Assembly: GCA_016872795.1 (NCBI GenBank)
Contig: VGYZ01000001.1
Span: 62,001 to 126,000, forward strand
Length of the DNA: 64,000 nucleotides
Direction: 5' to 3'
Source: Planctomycetota bacterium
GTDB lineage: Bacteria > Planctomycetota > UBA1135 > GCA-002686595
Positions within the stretch are counted from its first letter, which is position 1, and the number at the start of each line of letters is the position of its first letter. The notes under the pieces were generated by a model. It ran no database searches. It had not been told where the DNA came from and worked only from the letters and a program-made list of their open reading frames with translations. This document shows, in pieces, positions 1-8,700 of the stretch. Made by a program: the position numbers and the translations under genes.

Positions 1-2
1 AG

Positions 3-458
3 CGCCTCGAGCCGCTCGCCGACTCGCTGCTTGTCGGCGCGTCCGACACGCTGGGCGACTTCGCGGCCCTGCGCGTGCGCGTGCGCTCGGACCTGCCGTT
101 TCCATTCACGCACTACGACTGCGACCTGCGCGTGCTGCACTCGCTCGAGCGCGGCACGCTCGTCACCGACATCTACTCGCCGAGCCGCGATTTCCACTGG
201 TTTGCCGGCAAGGACTGGTACTTGCCCGTGCGCGCGAGCGACGGGACATGGCAGGGCACGCTGGTCGTGCGCCTCTCCGGCTTCGATCTCTCGGGCGTGC
301 CCGATGGCGACGACGATCGCAAGTCCGGCACGCGCACCGCGCTCGGCAGCGTGCGGCGTCGCGCGGAGGCGAGCTTCGCGGCCGCGGGCGGTGTGCCACG
401 CACGCTCGAAGGCGCGATCCCGAAGTTCGTCGCGACCGTGCCCGCGAAGCCGCGCTGA
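3..458 (+). CDS. C-terminal part of an unknown protein (runs off left edge)
   Basis: The reading frame is open from the left edge and stops at 456-458, so only the last ~151 codons are visible. I do not recognise the family. The visible part is rich in charged and beta-forming residues and contains the stretch FHWFAGKDWYLPVR, which looks like part of a soluble beta-rich domain. There is no membrane segment in the visible part. Codon use, with G/C in the third position, matches the neighbours and supports coding. It ends 94 bases before purH, and there is no obvious terminator between them. Confidence 0.6.
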   Translation, partial: RLEPLADSLLVGASDTLGDFAALRVRVRSDLPFPFTHYDCDLRVLHSLERGTLVTDIYSPSRDFHWFAGKDWYLPVRASDGTWQGTLVVRLSGFDLSGVPDGDDDRKSGTRTALGSVRRRAEASFAAAGGVPRTLEGAIPKFVATVPAKPR

Positions 459-552
459 GTGTGGATCGAGCGCGGGGCGCGCCGTAACCTCTCCGGCCCC
501 CCGTCTTCGCTCTCCGCAGTCCTTTCATGCCCGGGTGGGCAGGAAGTCTCCG

Positions 553-2145
553 ATGAACAACAAGGTTTCCCGCGCTCTCCTGAGCGTCTCCGACAAGTCC
601 GGCCTCGAGGGCTTCGCGCGCCAGCTGGCGCAGATGGGCGTCGAGCTGCTCTCCACCGGCGGCACCTACAAGGCGCTCGCGACGGCGGGCATCCCGGTGC
701 GCGAGGTGTCGGAGTACACCGGCTTCCCCGAGATGATGCACGGGCGCGTGAAGACGCTGCACCCCAAGGTCCACGGCGGGATCCTCGCGCTGCGCGACGA
801 GCCGAGCCATGTGACCGCGATGGCGGAGCACGGCATCTGTGACATCGACCTCGTCGTGATCAACCTGTATCCGTTCGAGGCCACGGTCGCGAAGGAAGGC
901 GTGTCGCGCGCGGACGCGATCGAGCAGATCGACATCGGCGGGCCGTCGATGGTGCGCTCGGCCGCCAAGAACCATCGCTTCGTCGGCATCGTGACCGATC
1001 CCGCGGACTACGGCCGCGTGCTCGACGAGCTGCAGCGCAACGCTGGCGCGCTCGGGTCGAACCTGCGCCGCGAGCTCGCGCTCAAGGCCTTCCAGACGAC
1101 ATCGCGCTACGACGCGGCCATCGCGGCGTGGCTGTTCGAGCAGGAGCTCAAGGACGGTTGCGTCCAGGATCCCTACCCCGAGGTCGCCGCGCTCGTCGGT
1201 CGCAAGGTGATGAGCCTGCGCTACGGCGAGAACCCGCACCAGACCGCGGCCTTCTACGCGCAGTCCGGCGTGCGCGAGCCCTCGATCGCGACGGCGGAGA
1301 TCCAGAACGGCAAGCAGCTCTCCTACAACAACTTGGTCGACCTCGACTCGGCCCTCGCGCTCGCCAAGGAGTTCGACGAGCCGTTCGTCGCGGTCCTGAA
1401 GCACAACAACCCCTGTGGCGCGGCGGCTGCCGCGACGCTCGCGGAGGCGCTCGAGAAGGCTTGGTCCGGCGATCCGGTCTCGGCCTTCGGCTCGGTGCTC
1501 GCCTTCACGCGCCCGCTCGACCTCGCGGCCGCGGAGTTCCTCGTCTCCGGCAACCGCTTCGTCGAAGCGATCGTGGCGCCGTCGTTCGACGCCGACGCCT
1601 TCGCGCTGCTCACGCAGAAGCCCAAGTGGGGCAAGAGCGTGCGCCTGCTCGCTTGCGGCCCCTTTGGCAGCTCCATGCGCGACGCGCGCGAGCTCGAGTG
1701 GAAGAAGATGGTGGGGGGCTTCTTGCTGCAGCAGCGCGACCTTGCCGCGGAGAGTGAGAGCGAGGCCAAGGTGGTGACGAAGGTGGCCCCGAGTGCGGAG
1801 CAGCTGCGCTCGATGCTGTTCGCCGCGCGCGTGTGCAAGCATGTCAAGTCGAACGCGATCGTCGTTGCCAGCGGCACCGAAGTGCTCGGCGTCGGTGCGG
1901 GGCAGATGAGTCGCGTCGACAGCGTGCGCCTCGCCATCCACAAGGCTGGCCCGCGCGCTGGGGGATCCGTGCTGGCCTCGGATGCCTTCTTTCCATTCCC
2001 CGACGGCGTCGAAACGGCGATCGAAGGTGGCGTGGTGGCCTTCCTGCAGCCCGGTGGCTCCGTGCGCGATGGCGAGGTCGTCGCGGCTTGCGACGCGCGC
2101 GGCGCGAGCATGGTCTTCACGAGCCTGCGCCACTTCCGGCATTGA
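553..2145 (+). CDS. purH: Bifunctional AICAR transformylase / IMP cyclohydrolase (PurH)
   Basis: Catalyses the last two steps of de novo IMP synthesis in the cytoplasm: formylation of AICAR from 10-formyl-THF, then ring closure to IMP. The N-terminal ~150 residues form the MGS-like cyclohydrolase domain (LLSTGGTYKAL, GRVKTLHPKVHGG). The rest is the AICARFT domain, with the catalytic Lys-His in LKHNNPCG and the conserved end SLRHFRH. Its 530 residues match the usual length (about 529 in E. coli). I chose the ATG at 553 because AGGAAG lies about 8 bases upstream and the protein then starts at the family's normal N-terminus; the longer open frame upstream is only a shadow. A sigma-factor gene follows after 62 bases. 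Confidence 0.97.
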   Translation: MNNKVSRALLSVSDKSGLEGFARQLAQMGVELLSTGGTYKALATAGIPVREVSEYTGFPEMMHGRVKTLHPKVHGGILALRDEPSHVTAMAEHGICDIDLVVINLYPFEATVAKEGVSRADAIEQIDIGGPSMVRSAAKNHRFVGIVTDPADYGRVLDELQRNAGALGSNLRRELALKAFQTTSRYDAAIAAWLFEQELKDGCVQDPYPEVAALVGRKVMSLRYGENPHQTAAFYAQSGVREPSIATAEIQNGKQLSYNNLVDLDSALALAKEFDEPFVAVLKHNNPCGAAAAATLAEALEKAWSGDPVSAFGSVLAFTRPLDLAAAEFLVSGNRFVEAIVAPSFDADAFALLTQKPKWGKSVRLLACGPFGSSMRDARELEWKKMVGGFLLQQRDLAAESESEAKVVTKVAPSAEQLRSMLFAARVCKHVKSNAIVVASGTEVLGVGAGQMSRVDSVRLAIHKAGPRAGGSVLASDAFFPFPDGVETAIEGGVVAFLQPGGSVRDGEVVAACDARGASMVFTSLRHFRH

Positions 2146-2207
2146 TGCGCTCGCCGACACAGAGGAAGCTATCGATGTCTCCTGAAATCGACTAACCTGC
2201 ACGCGCC

Positions 2208-2762
2208 TTGAGAACCACGCTTCAGAAGGTGGCTGCCGGCGATGCCGCGGCGGTGCAGGAGTGCATCGATCAATATGGCGGACTCGTCTACACCCTCGCC
2301 CGGCGCATGTGCCCGGCGGGTGCCGAGGTCGACGACGCCGTGCAGGAGGTCTTCATCGAGCTGTGGCGCAAGGCCGAGCGCTACGACCCCGGCATCGCCG
2401 AGGAAGCGGTGTTCGTGGCCATGGTCACTCGGCGGCGACTGATCGACTTGCAGCGCCGTCTCGCGCGCCATTCCGGGCAGGAGGAGCTGCCCGAGTCCCT
2501 CGATTCCGCGGGCGAGGGCGCCGAGGCGGCCGTCGAGCTTCGCGACAGCGCCGCGGTCGCCGAGCGCGCCTTCCGCGAGCTGCGCCCGGAGCAGCAGAAG
2601 ATCCTGCGCCTCGCGGTCTGGGACGGGCTTTCCCACCAGCGCATCTCCGCAGTGACCGGCCTGCCGCTCGGCACGGTCAAGACCCACGCCCGCCGCGGCC
2701 TCCACCGCCTGCGAGAGCTGCTCCAGACCAGCCAGAGCCCGGCCAGTGGAGGTGCGTCGTGA
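2208..2762 (+). CDS. ECF-type RNA polymerase sigma factor
   Basis: A 184-residue sigma-70 family protein of the ECF class. Region 2 is near residues 15-80 (AAVQECIDQYGG, DDAVQEVFIELW). Region 4 is near 118-170, with a helix-turn-helix (LSHQRISAVTGLPLGTVKTH). The start is a TTG at 2208; no better start exists, and the protein then begins about where ECF factors normally do. Its stop overlaps the GTG start of the next gene, which encodes an RskA-like anti-sigma factor, so the two form a typical translationally coupled regulator/antagonist pair. The stimulus cannot be read from the sequence. Confidence 0.93.
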   Translation: MRTTLQKVAAGDAAAVQECIDQYGGLVYTLARRMCPAGAEVDDAVQEVFIELWRKAERYDPGIAEEAVFVAMVTRRRLIDLQRRLARHSGQEELPESLDSAGEGAEAAVELRDSAAVAERAFRELRPEQQKILRLAVWDGLSHQRISAVTGLPLGTVKTHARRGLHRLRELLQTSQSPASGGAS

Positions 2763-3628
2763 GCGACCGAATCCACGGCCGCGATCGGCTCGTAGAGCTC
2801 TACGGGGATCGTGCCGTGTTTGGACTCGACCCAGAGCAGGAGCGGGAGCTCGCGCGGCTGCAAGGCGGCGATCAGACCGGTTCGTGGAATGAGGCTGAGG
2901 AGCTCGAGCAGGCCGCCGCCGCCATCGCGATGCTGTTCGCCTCGCGCCAGATCCAGCCGCTGCCGTCCGAGTTGTGCGCCCGTCTCGAGGGCGGGGCACG
3001 CGCCTACTTCGTGGCTCACACCGAGTCGGCCCGCCCGCACCGGTCGACGCCCGTCGGTGTCGCTCCGACGCTCGCTCCAGCGCCCCCAATTGAGTCGCCC
3101 ACGCTCGGGTCGCGCAGGCTCGAGTCGGTCCGACCGGCTTCGCGCTGGCCTCTCGCAGCGCTCGCCGCCGCCGCCAGCGTGGCCGCGATCGTCGGCTGGT
3201 GGCCCCGCCCCGTGGAGACGCCGGCGCCGCAAGTCGCCGTGACCCCCGCGCCCGCCGAACTGCGCTCGAAGCTGCTCGGCGAAGCGGGCACGCTGTTCGT
3301 CGCCGCGCAGGGCACCGACTTCGCCAAGGGCGCATCGGGCGATGTGGTGTGGCAGCCGCTCGCACAGTCCGGCTGGATGCGCCTCGTCGGCCTGCCGGTG
3401 AACGACCCGAAGGTCGAGCAGTACCAGCTGTGGATCTTCGATGAGGCGCAGAAGCACCCCGTCGACGGCGGCGTGTTCAATGTCAGCGCCAACGGCGAGC
3501 TGCTCGTCCCGATCGACGCGAAGCTGCGCGTGGAGAAGCCCACGCTGTTCGCGATCACGATCGAAAAGCCCGGCGGCGTCGTGGTCAGCGACCGCGAGCG
3601 CATCGCCTGGGTCGCCAAGCCGATCTGA
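2759..3628 (+). CDS. Anti-sigma-K factor RskA-like membrane protein
   Basis: A 289-residue partner of the preceding ECF sigma. The N-terminal ~90 residues are the cytoplasmic sigma-binding part (LVELYGDRAVFGLDPEQE...). A Pro/Ala-rich linker follows, then one membrane helix near residues 127-147 (WPLAALAAAASVAAIVGWW). The outer part is an RskA-type domain ending with a beta-rich region (QLWIFDE, GVFNVSANGELLVPIDAK, FAITIEKPGGVVVS). No HxxxCxxC zinc motif is present, which agrees with the RskA type rather than the zf-HC2 type. The GTG start at 2759 gives a GTGA overlap with the sigma gene. Regulation is probably by regulated proteolysis of this anchor, as known for the family; nothing here names the protease. 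Confidence 0.88.
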   Translation: MSDRIHGRDRLVELYGDRAVFGLDPEQERELARLQGGDQTGSWNEAEELEQAAAAIAMLFASRQIQPLPSELCARLEGGARAYFVAHTESARPHRSTPVGVAPTLAPAPPIESPTLGSRRLESVRPASRWPLAALAAAASVAAIVGWWPRPVETPAPQVAVTPAPAELRSKLLGEAGTLFVAAQGTDFAKGASGDVVWQPLAQSGWMRLVGLPVNDPKVEQYQLWIFDEAQKHPVDGGVFNVSANGELLVPIDAKLRVEKPTLFAITIEKPGGVVVSDRERIAWVAKPI

Positions 3629-3638
3629 TCCGCGTGCT

Positions 3639-4259
3639 TCAGGTGCTGCGCAGCTGCGAGCGCCTGACCACGAGCCCGCAGGCGACGAACAGCGCGAGTC
3701 CGCCGAGGAACCAGACGCCCCACGCCTCGGCGTAGTCGCTGCCGCGCTCGCCGAGGATGGCCGACCCGCTCAGCCCGTGCAGCACGGCACTGCAAGCGAG
3801 CGCCGTCGCGCTCCAGCGCCACGCGCGCTCGAGCTGCCACGCCCGCCCGGCGGCGACCACGAGCGCGGCGACCAGCATGTTCACATTCCCGTGTGCGATG
3901 TCCGAGAGCAGCACGCGCCCGCACAAGAGCAGCAGCGCCGAGAGCGCCCATGGAGGAAAGCTCTGGCCATGGTCGGCCGCCATGCGGCAGCAGGTCGCGA
4001 GCATCCACCATGCGAGCGCGATCTTGAGGCTCGCCCAGAGGATGCCTGTGGGCACATCGTCGAGCAGCAGGAAAGGCCACAGCGCCGGTGCCGTTGTCGG
4101 CAGAGTCGGGAAGCCCCCGGTGATTCCGGCCTCCTCACGCGCGTAGATCATCTCGCCTCCTACGAGCCGCTCGACCTGTGGTCGCCACTTGAGCAGCGCA
4201 CACTGGCCCTTGCGCGCCTTGTGAACGGCCTGAACGAACGCGAGCAGCGCCGGCAGCAA
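3639..4259 (-). CDS. Small multi-helix membrane protein, possibly an internally shortened GT87/DUF2029-like protein
   Basis: A 206-residue protein with about five hydrophobic helices. The central part (WPFLLLDDVPTGILWASLKIAL, GRVLLSDIAHGNVNMLVAAL) resembles the early helices of DUF2029/GT87 polyprenyl-phosphate mannosyltransferase-like proteins, and the last two helices resemble the end of that family. The middle of the usual ~400-residue protein is missing. The only in-frame start is a TTG at 4259, just below an in-frame TAG, with no clear ribosome-binding site. It ends 11 bases from the convergent anti-sigma gene. I consider it either a divergent small membrane protein or a deletion derivative. 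The enzymatic activity, if any, is unknown. Confidence 0.55.
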   Translation of the reverse strand: MLPALLAFVQAVHKARKGQCALLKWRPQVERLVGGEMIYAREEAGITGGFPTLPTTAPALWPFLLLDDVPTGILWASLKIALAWWMLATCCRMAADHGQSFPPWALSALLLLCGRVLLSDIAHGNVNMLVAALVVAAGRAWQLERAWRWSATALACSAVLHGLSGSAILGERGSDYAEAWGVWFLGGLALFVACGLVVRRSQLRST

Positions 4260-4268
4260 CGCCAGTGC

Positions 4269-4390
4269 CTAGGCCGCGCGTCTTGCGTGGGTTGCAAGAC
4301 ATCCCGGCGCTCGTGCTTGCGGCTCGATGGACCGCTGATCCTCGCGCGCGAGCCGAATCAAAGTAAGCGCGAGTTGAGCGCGCGGCCTAG
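4269..4390. other. 122-bp element with perfect 12-bp terminal inverted repeat and nested stems (candidate structured RNA)
   Basis: CTAGGCCGCGCG at 4269-4280 is the exact reverse complement of 4379-4390. Inside lie a 7-bp hairpin (4280-4286 with 4294-4300, 7-base loop), a 9-bp stem (4310-4318 with 4365-4373, a single G-U pair if read on the plus strand) and a 6-bp stem (4321-4326 with 4349-4354). The element fills the gap between the protease stop and the small membrane protein. It could be a standalone RNA, a leader or attenuator, or a mobile-type palindrome. The wobble pair favours the plus strand. Confidence 0.5.
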
Positions 4391-5574
4391 CGCGAGGCTG
4401 CGGCGGTGCGAGGAGCGTCGTGGGAGTTGAACAGGCTCGCGTGGCCCGTGCGGTCGAGCCACTCGTAGATGACGGGCAGCGGCGTGGCGAGGCCCATGTG
4501 CGGCACGATCGTCGAGCGCGCGGAGCCGTGCGTGTAGATCTTCGAGAAGATGCCGACGAGCTTGCGCGTGCGCGCGTCAAAGATGCCGCCGCCTGAGTTG
4601 CCGATGTATGTCGGTGCGCTGATCATCCAGTAGCGCACGCCGTCGACGACATGCGTGGTGGAGGCCACCTCGCCGGAGGTCGGGATCGGGTCGTTGCCGA
4701 GCGGGCAACCGACGGCGTAGACGGCGTCGAAGGTGTCGACACGCCTGAGCTCGTCGTGGCTCGCGAGGCGCGCGCCGTGAGGCGCCTGCCGATCGAAGTC
4801 CATCTCGAGCAGCGCGATGTCGAGTCCGATGTCGTACGCCACCATATGGGCCGTTTCGTCGGTCGTGCTGCCGTCGGGCTCGTAGAGCCGCACGGGGACC
4901 GGGGACTCGATGCGCTCGAGCGAGCCGTAGATGTCGCGCACGACATGCCACGATGTCAGCACATGCGTGACATAGCCCTCGCCGTTCGTGCGGCGCTGCG
5001 ATTCGAGCAGCACGCCGCTGCCGACGGTCGTATCACCGGAGAGTTGCGCGACGGGACCGACGACCTCGTGCCACAGACCTTGCGTGTCCGGTTCCGCGAG
5101 CAGCGGCTGAACCTGCTGCGAGAGCGCGAGCAAGCGCTCCTCTCCCTGCTCGGATGTGCGGCTGGCGAGCGCGCGCAGCTCGTCGAGGTCGCGCTGGCGA
5201 CGGCCGAGATCCGCCGAGAGCGCGTCGAGCTTGCCTTCCAGCGACTTTCTCTGCCGATCGCCCCAGTGCTCTTCCCAGTCGGCGAGGCGCTCATCCTGTG
5301 CCGCGATCGCGCAGCGTTCCCGTTCCAGCGCCTTGCTCACGATCACGAGCTTGGCCGCGAGTGCGTCCGCGCGATCGTCGCTCTCGAATGTGACGCGCGC
5401 TTCTTCCAGCAAACGACGCAAGTTGTCGAGCCGGCGCGCGAACTCGCGGGTGTGTTCGACTTCGACGCGCGGAACCTGTTCGAGTTCCGCTATGCGCGCA
5501 TCGAGGACCTGCAAGTGGTCAAGGGCCAGCGCGGCGGCGGAGACGAGCGCGGCGGTGAGGAGGAGGCGCTGCAT
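4387..5574 (-). CDS. Secreted trypsin-like serine protease with N-terminal coiled coil
   Basis: A 395-residue exported protein. Residues 1-22 form a signal peptide (MQRLLLTAALVSAAALA). About residues 25-150 are heptad-rich and charged, predicting a long coiled coil. The protease domain follows with all three catalytic residues visible: His near 209 (LTSWHVV), Asp near 250 (YDIGLDIALLEMD) and Ser near 325 (GNSGGGIFD). This fits the trypsin-2/HtrA-like peptidases, but I see no PDZ domain after it. The ATG at 5574 is preferred over a GTG 15 bases upstream because it begins directly with the signal peptide. It probably acts in the periplasm; the coiled coil may mediate oligomerisation (inference). 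Confidence 0.88.
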   Translation of the reverse strand: MQRLLLTAALVSAAALALDHLQVLDARIAELEQVPRVEVEHTREFARRLDNLRRLLEEARVTFESDDRADALAAKLVIVSKALERERCAIAAQDERLADWEEHWGDRQRKSLEGKLDALSADLGRRQRDLDELRALASRTSEQGEERLLALSQQVQPLLAEPDTQGLWHEVVGPVAQLSGDTTVGSGVLLESQRRTNGEGYVTHVLTSWHVVRDIYGSLERIESPVPVRLYEPDGSTTDETAHMVAYDIGLDIALLEMDFDRQAPHGARLASHDELRRVDTFDAVYAVGCPLGNDPIPTSGEVASTTHVVDGVRYWMISAPTYIGNSGGGIFDARTRKLVGIFSKIYTHGSARSTIVPHMGLATPLPVIYEWLDRTGHASLFNSHDAPRTAAASR

Positions 5575-5690
5575 GGCGGGTCCTAGCACACATGTCTAGC
5601 CGCATGCGGGGACGGAGCGGTCGCAGCTAGCCGTATCGAAGTCGCGCGGCCCGCAAAGGAGGTCGCATTTTCACACTGGCGGCGGCTTTG

Positions 5691-5712
5691 GAAAAATCTT
5701 CCCGGCGCCGGG
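5691..5712 (-). terminator. Candidate intrinsic terminator below the transglutaminase-like gene
   Basis: Read on the minus strand, a palindromic CCCGGCGCCGGG (5701-5712) is followed by AAGATTTTTCC, a run of five T. It lies about 75 bases downstream of the stop at 5788 and would end the minus-strand unit that starts at 13358. Confidence 0.5.
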
Positions 5713-5787
5713 GCTGGCGAACCAACGCGCGTCGCCCGCGACCGCTGCGGCCGGAAGCGGGCGGCGATGGGGCCGGCGAAGCAGCGC

Positions 5788-8700
5788 TCAGCGCAGTCGC
5801 ACTCGGACGCGATCGGCCTCGTCGACGCGCTGTGCGAACTCGACGAAGGCGGCAAAGTCCGACGCCGCGATCACCTGCGCCGGCAAGTGGAACTCGCGCA
5901 CCACGGTGAAGCCGCGCGCGGACGCATCCTCGATGGCAAGCCTGTAGCGGCCGCCACCGAATTCGAGCAGGACTTCGGGATGCTCGCTCGCGAGCGAGCG
6001 GCCTTCGGGCAGCTCGAAGCGCGCGCGCACGCTGCCCACGCTAGCGCGCTGCAGCAGGAATGGCAGCTTGCGCTCGCCTTCGCCGGCCGCGATGCGGCCG
6101 AGGTCGAGCGCGGGGAACGGCAGCTTGCAGCTGAATTCACCGCTGCGCGCGTCGAACAGCGTCTTGTGCGTGCCCTTGGCGCGGAACACGACCGGCGTGG
6201 CCTCGTCGTCGAGTCCCTCGAGCGAGTAGTCGCCGAGCGAGATGCCCGGGACGATGCGCGAGATGATGCCCGTCACGGTGCGCTTCATCTGCGCCTTCGC
6301 AACCTCGCGCAGTTGCTCTTTCACGGCGAAGCCCATGTTGCCCGTGAACTCGAGCGCGATGTCGAACTCCGCCGAGCGTTCGAGTCCGACGCGCACCGTG
6401 AGCGTCGTGCGCTCGCCGGGGCGCTCGCTCCAAGCGGCTTCGGGCATGGCGAGCCACTCGCCGCGCGTCGCGGAGAAGGCCTCGGCCCTGGGCGATGCCG
6501 CGATCATGCAGCCGTAGGGCAGCGTCTTGCGCGAGAGATCGCACCACACTTGCTTCGCGTCGTGCGGCTTCACGAGCACGAGCAGCTGGTTGGTCCAGCG
6601 CGAGGCGTCCGCCAGCTCGCGTTCCGGCGCGGGATCCGCGGCGGGCTCGACGGAGCGTGACCAGACGAGCTCGTGCTCGATGCCGACCGCGCGCAACAGG
6701 GTCGCGTACAGCAGCATGGGGTTGCCCGAGCGCGTGAGCAGCGCCGAGAGCGCCGACGCGCGCGAGAGCGGCTCGCGCTTGTCGAGCGACTCGGTGACGA
6801 GCCGGTGCAGCGCACGCGCGCGCTGTTCCTCGGTCTCGGTGCCCTCGCAGGCGAGGCTCGCCGCTTCGATGAGCTGCGGAGCGAGTCGCGTAGGGACGAC
6901 GAGCTCGCTCTCGAGCTCGCGCTCGATCCTCGCCATGTCCTGCGGCCCGACGAAGGTGACCCACGGCAGGAACCAAGACTGCGGCGGGGCTCCGGGCTCT
7001 GTGACCACGCGGTCGACATCGCGCAGCGTGAAGATGTGTACGACGCGCTCGCCCTCGTCGAGAACCTCGTGCTCGCCCGTGAAGTTCCGCTGCACGAGCT
7101 CGAGCTGGAGCGACTTGGGGATGGAGATCACATAGCGCGAGAGGAAGTAGGGCGCCTGCGTCGAGGCGAAGTACCACTGCGTCGTGCGCGTGCGCGAGCC
7201 AGCGCCGCCGGAGGCGAAGCCGCGCGCGACGATGCGCACGGCGTCGCCGGGCTCGAGCGCGGGCATGACATACTCGCCGTCGACGAGCACGGGCTCGTAA
7301 GCCTTGCCATCCAAGCGCTTGAGCGTCTCGATCGAGAGCATGTCGCCGCTCGGCCGCTGCTTGCCGAGCGCTTCGCAGCCCTCGAGGTCGCGCGCGACCT
7401 CGTGCGACAGGGTCCACTGCTCGAAGGCGCCGTCCTCGAAGACATGCACGACGGCGATGTCGAGCGCGCGCACGATGTGGTCGCTCCAGCGAGACGGATC
7501 GAAGGTCGCGAGCTCCTGAGCCGGGTCGATGGCGAAACGGCTGAATGTCGCTGCAGCCTGGTTCTCTTCCCCGAGCCCGGCGAGCCGCGCGCGCGCCTCG
7601 CGATCCGACGGGGAGCATTCGAGGGCAATACGCAGCTGCGCGACCTCGCCGTCGCGATCGCCGAGCTGATGCGCCAGATCGGCGCGGCGCAGCGGGAAGT
7701 GGCTCTCCTGCGGAAAGCGCTCGGCGAGCCTCAGCCATGTGGCGTCTGACTCGCCAGTCATGCCGATCGTTGCGAGCGTCCGCGCAAAGCCCGCGGCCGC
7801 ACCGGCGTCGCCGGTGACGCGCGCGAGCGAGCGTTGGGTCTCGATGCTCTCGTTGCGCTGGCCAAGGCGCATCTCGAGCTCGCCGAGCTCGCCGAGCGCG
7901 CCGAGGTCGAGCCGACCGACAAGCTGCGCGAGCCGTACATCGCGGGCGCGCGCGAGGAAGCCGCGCCGCGCCCAGTGTTCCGCCGCGGCCGAGAGCACGC
8001 GCGCGCTCTCGCTGCGCAGCTCCACGGCGCCCTTCAGGACCGCCTCCGCGCGCACTTCGAGATCGAGTTCCCCATAGAGGTCCACAAGAGCGAGCCACGG
8101 CGCGGGCCCAGCGCGCTCGCCGTCGAGCCCCTCCAGAGCGCGCACCGCTTCTTCCTGCCGGTCCTCGGGGCCGAGGATGCGCGCCATCGCGACCTGCAAT
8201 CCGACATGCCCGGGCGCGAGCGCGAGCCCAGCCTCGACGAGCTCGCGCGCACGCGCGCGACGCCATGTTTCCGGAAGCGGCGAGCGTGCACCGTAGAGAT
8301 CGGCGGCGAGCGCCATGATCTCGACCGACTCGGGCGCCATCGCGAGCGCCGAGTCGATGTGCGACAGGCCTTCGACCATGCGCCCATCGCGGAACTTGGC
8401 GAGCCCGAGCAGCGCCTCGGAGTGTGCTCCGCGCGGATCGACCTGCTCTAGATGCTCGATTGCTCCGACGAGCAGCTGGGCGGACGCCGGAGCGGCGCGG
8501 CCTTCGCCAAGCGGCGATCGAGGATCCGCGCTCGCCTGCCACGGCAGCGCGCGACCCGATAGGTCGCGCAGGCGCGCGGCGAAGTCGTAGGCCACGCCGA
8601 GGGGCAGCGAAAGCAGTACGCGATTGTGGCCCTTGCGCCACACGCGCGCCTCGCGCCACGCGAGACTGCGTTCCGCCGAGAGAAAGTCGATCTCGCGCAC

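Noticed and set aside
163-2202. 679-codon open frame on the minus strand across purH
   Set aside because: Shadow of purH in G+C-rich DNA; Arg/Ala/His-rich with no domain, and purH on the plus strand is certain.
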